From the NCBI GenBank assembly GCA_900541555.1, contig UQKE01000070.1, forward strand, positions 1 through 6,213: a stretch of 6,213 bases of DNA, in the 5' to 3' direction. A program made the position numbers and the translations under genes. Positions 5,942 to 6,213 of this stretch are shown here, in pieces (within the stretch, counting starts at the first letter, position 1; each line of letters starts with the position of its first letter). The notes beneath the pieces are model-generated. The model made no database searches and was not told where the DNA came from. It worked only from the letters and a program-made list of their open reading frames with translations. The stretch comes from an uncultured Porphyromonadaceae bacterium. GTDB taxonomy: Bacteria; Bacteroidota; Bacteroidia; Bacteroidales; Muribaculaceae.

Positions 5942-5947
5942 GAAAGG
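5942..5947 (+). promoter_or_regulatory. Ribosome binding site of the DUF2795 gene
   Basis: GAAAGG lies seven bases before the ATG at 5955. It is the clearest purine-rich Shine-Dalgarno-like site in the window, where most starts lack one. It fixes the start and suggests efficient translation of this small protein. Confidence 0.5.
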
Positions 5948-5954
5948 TAAGATT

Positions 5955-6176
5955 ATGTATTGGACTCTTGAATTGGCATCAAAACTCGAAGACGCGCCGT
6001 GGCCGGCAACGAGGGAAGAACTGATCGATTATGCTATGCGTTCGGGTGCCCCTCTCGAGGTGATAGAAAACCTTCAAGAAATGGAGGATGAGGGAGAAGT
6101 GTATGACTGTATAGAAGATATTTGGCCGGACTATCCGAGCAAGGAAGATTTCTTCTTTAACGAGGACGAATATTAG
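5955..6176 (+). CDS. Small acidic DUF2795 protein
   Basis: A 73-residue protein of unknown function. I recognise it as a DUF2795-type small protein common in Bacteroidota, from WTLELASKLEDAPWPAT (3-19), ELIDYAMRSGAPLEVIENL (22-40) and EDIWPDYPSKEDFFFNEDE (54-72). It is strongly acidic, with 22 Asp/Glu against 4 Lys/Arg, and has three tryptophans and no membrane segment or signal peptide. The middle (20-46) should be helical and the C-terminal third is acidic and aromatic. This suggests a soluble partner of a basic protein or of a nucleic-acid-binding complex, but that is only an inference. It has its own probable promoter and ribosome binding site, so it is probably not a strict member of the upstream operon. 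The remaining 37 bases to the window edge hold no supportable gene. Confidence 0.88.
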   Translation: MYWTLELASKLEDAPWPATREELIDYAMRSGAPLEVIENLQEMEDEGEVYDCIEDIWPDYPSKEDFFFNEDEY

Positions 6177-6213
6177 TGCGTTTTTCAAGCGCGAAGATGA
6201 TTGGCAAATCCCT

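Noticed and set aside
6177..6213. Possible start of another gene (for example ATG at 6197)
   Set aside because: Only five codons are visible before the edge and there is no identifiable start signal or family, so no call can be supported.

Overview
The window looks like a chromosomal segment from a member of the Bacteroidota, most likely order Bacteroidales. The supporting signs are perfect matches to the Bacteroidetes -7 promoter element (TAnnTTTG), the near absence of Shine-Dalgarno sequences, a small acidic DUF2795 protein of the kind common in this group, a FucP-type sugar transporter, and a GNAT family seen next to argB. Genus cannot be decided from this sequence. All named functions come from motif reading by eye, not from a database search.

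Layout. The left part (1-2086) is a leftward operon: a FucP-family MFS transporter (2086-887), then argB (890-123) with a 4-base ATGA stop/start overlap, then the first 37 codons of a GNAT acetyltransferase (112 to beyond base 1) after a 10-base gap. The centre (2087-2499) is a 413-base divergent intergenic region. It holds a leftward promoter, three tandem 77-bp repeats (two of them identical) that each carry a hairpin and a promoter-like box, a short possible ORF, a 19-bp dyad, and a rightward promoter. The right part (2500-6213) reads rightward: RNase R, a LOG/TIGR00730-family protein, a PduO-type cobalamin adenosyltransferase, and the DUF2795 gene with its own promoter and a good ribosome binding site.

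How the genes fit together. The right side starts with RNA turnover (RNase R) and continues with two small metabolic genes only 3 bases apart, a probable nucleotide-processing LOG enzyme and a corrinoid cofactor enzyme. A GC-rich hairpin without a T-tract separates RNase R from these two, so they may share the RNase R transcript with some uncoupling. The left side couples transport to acylglutamate phosphorylation in arginine synthesis.

The protein genes are ordinary housekeeping and accessory genes. The part most worth a second look is the repeat array, where the promoter-proximal copy supplies the apparent -7 box of the transporter-argB operon and the distal copies carry degenerate versions of that box. 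I see no CRISPR array, transposase, tRNA, rRNA or defence system.
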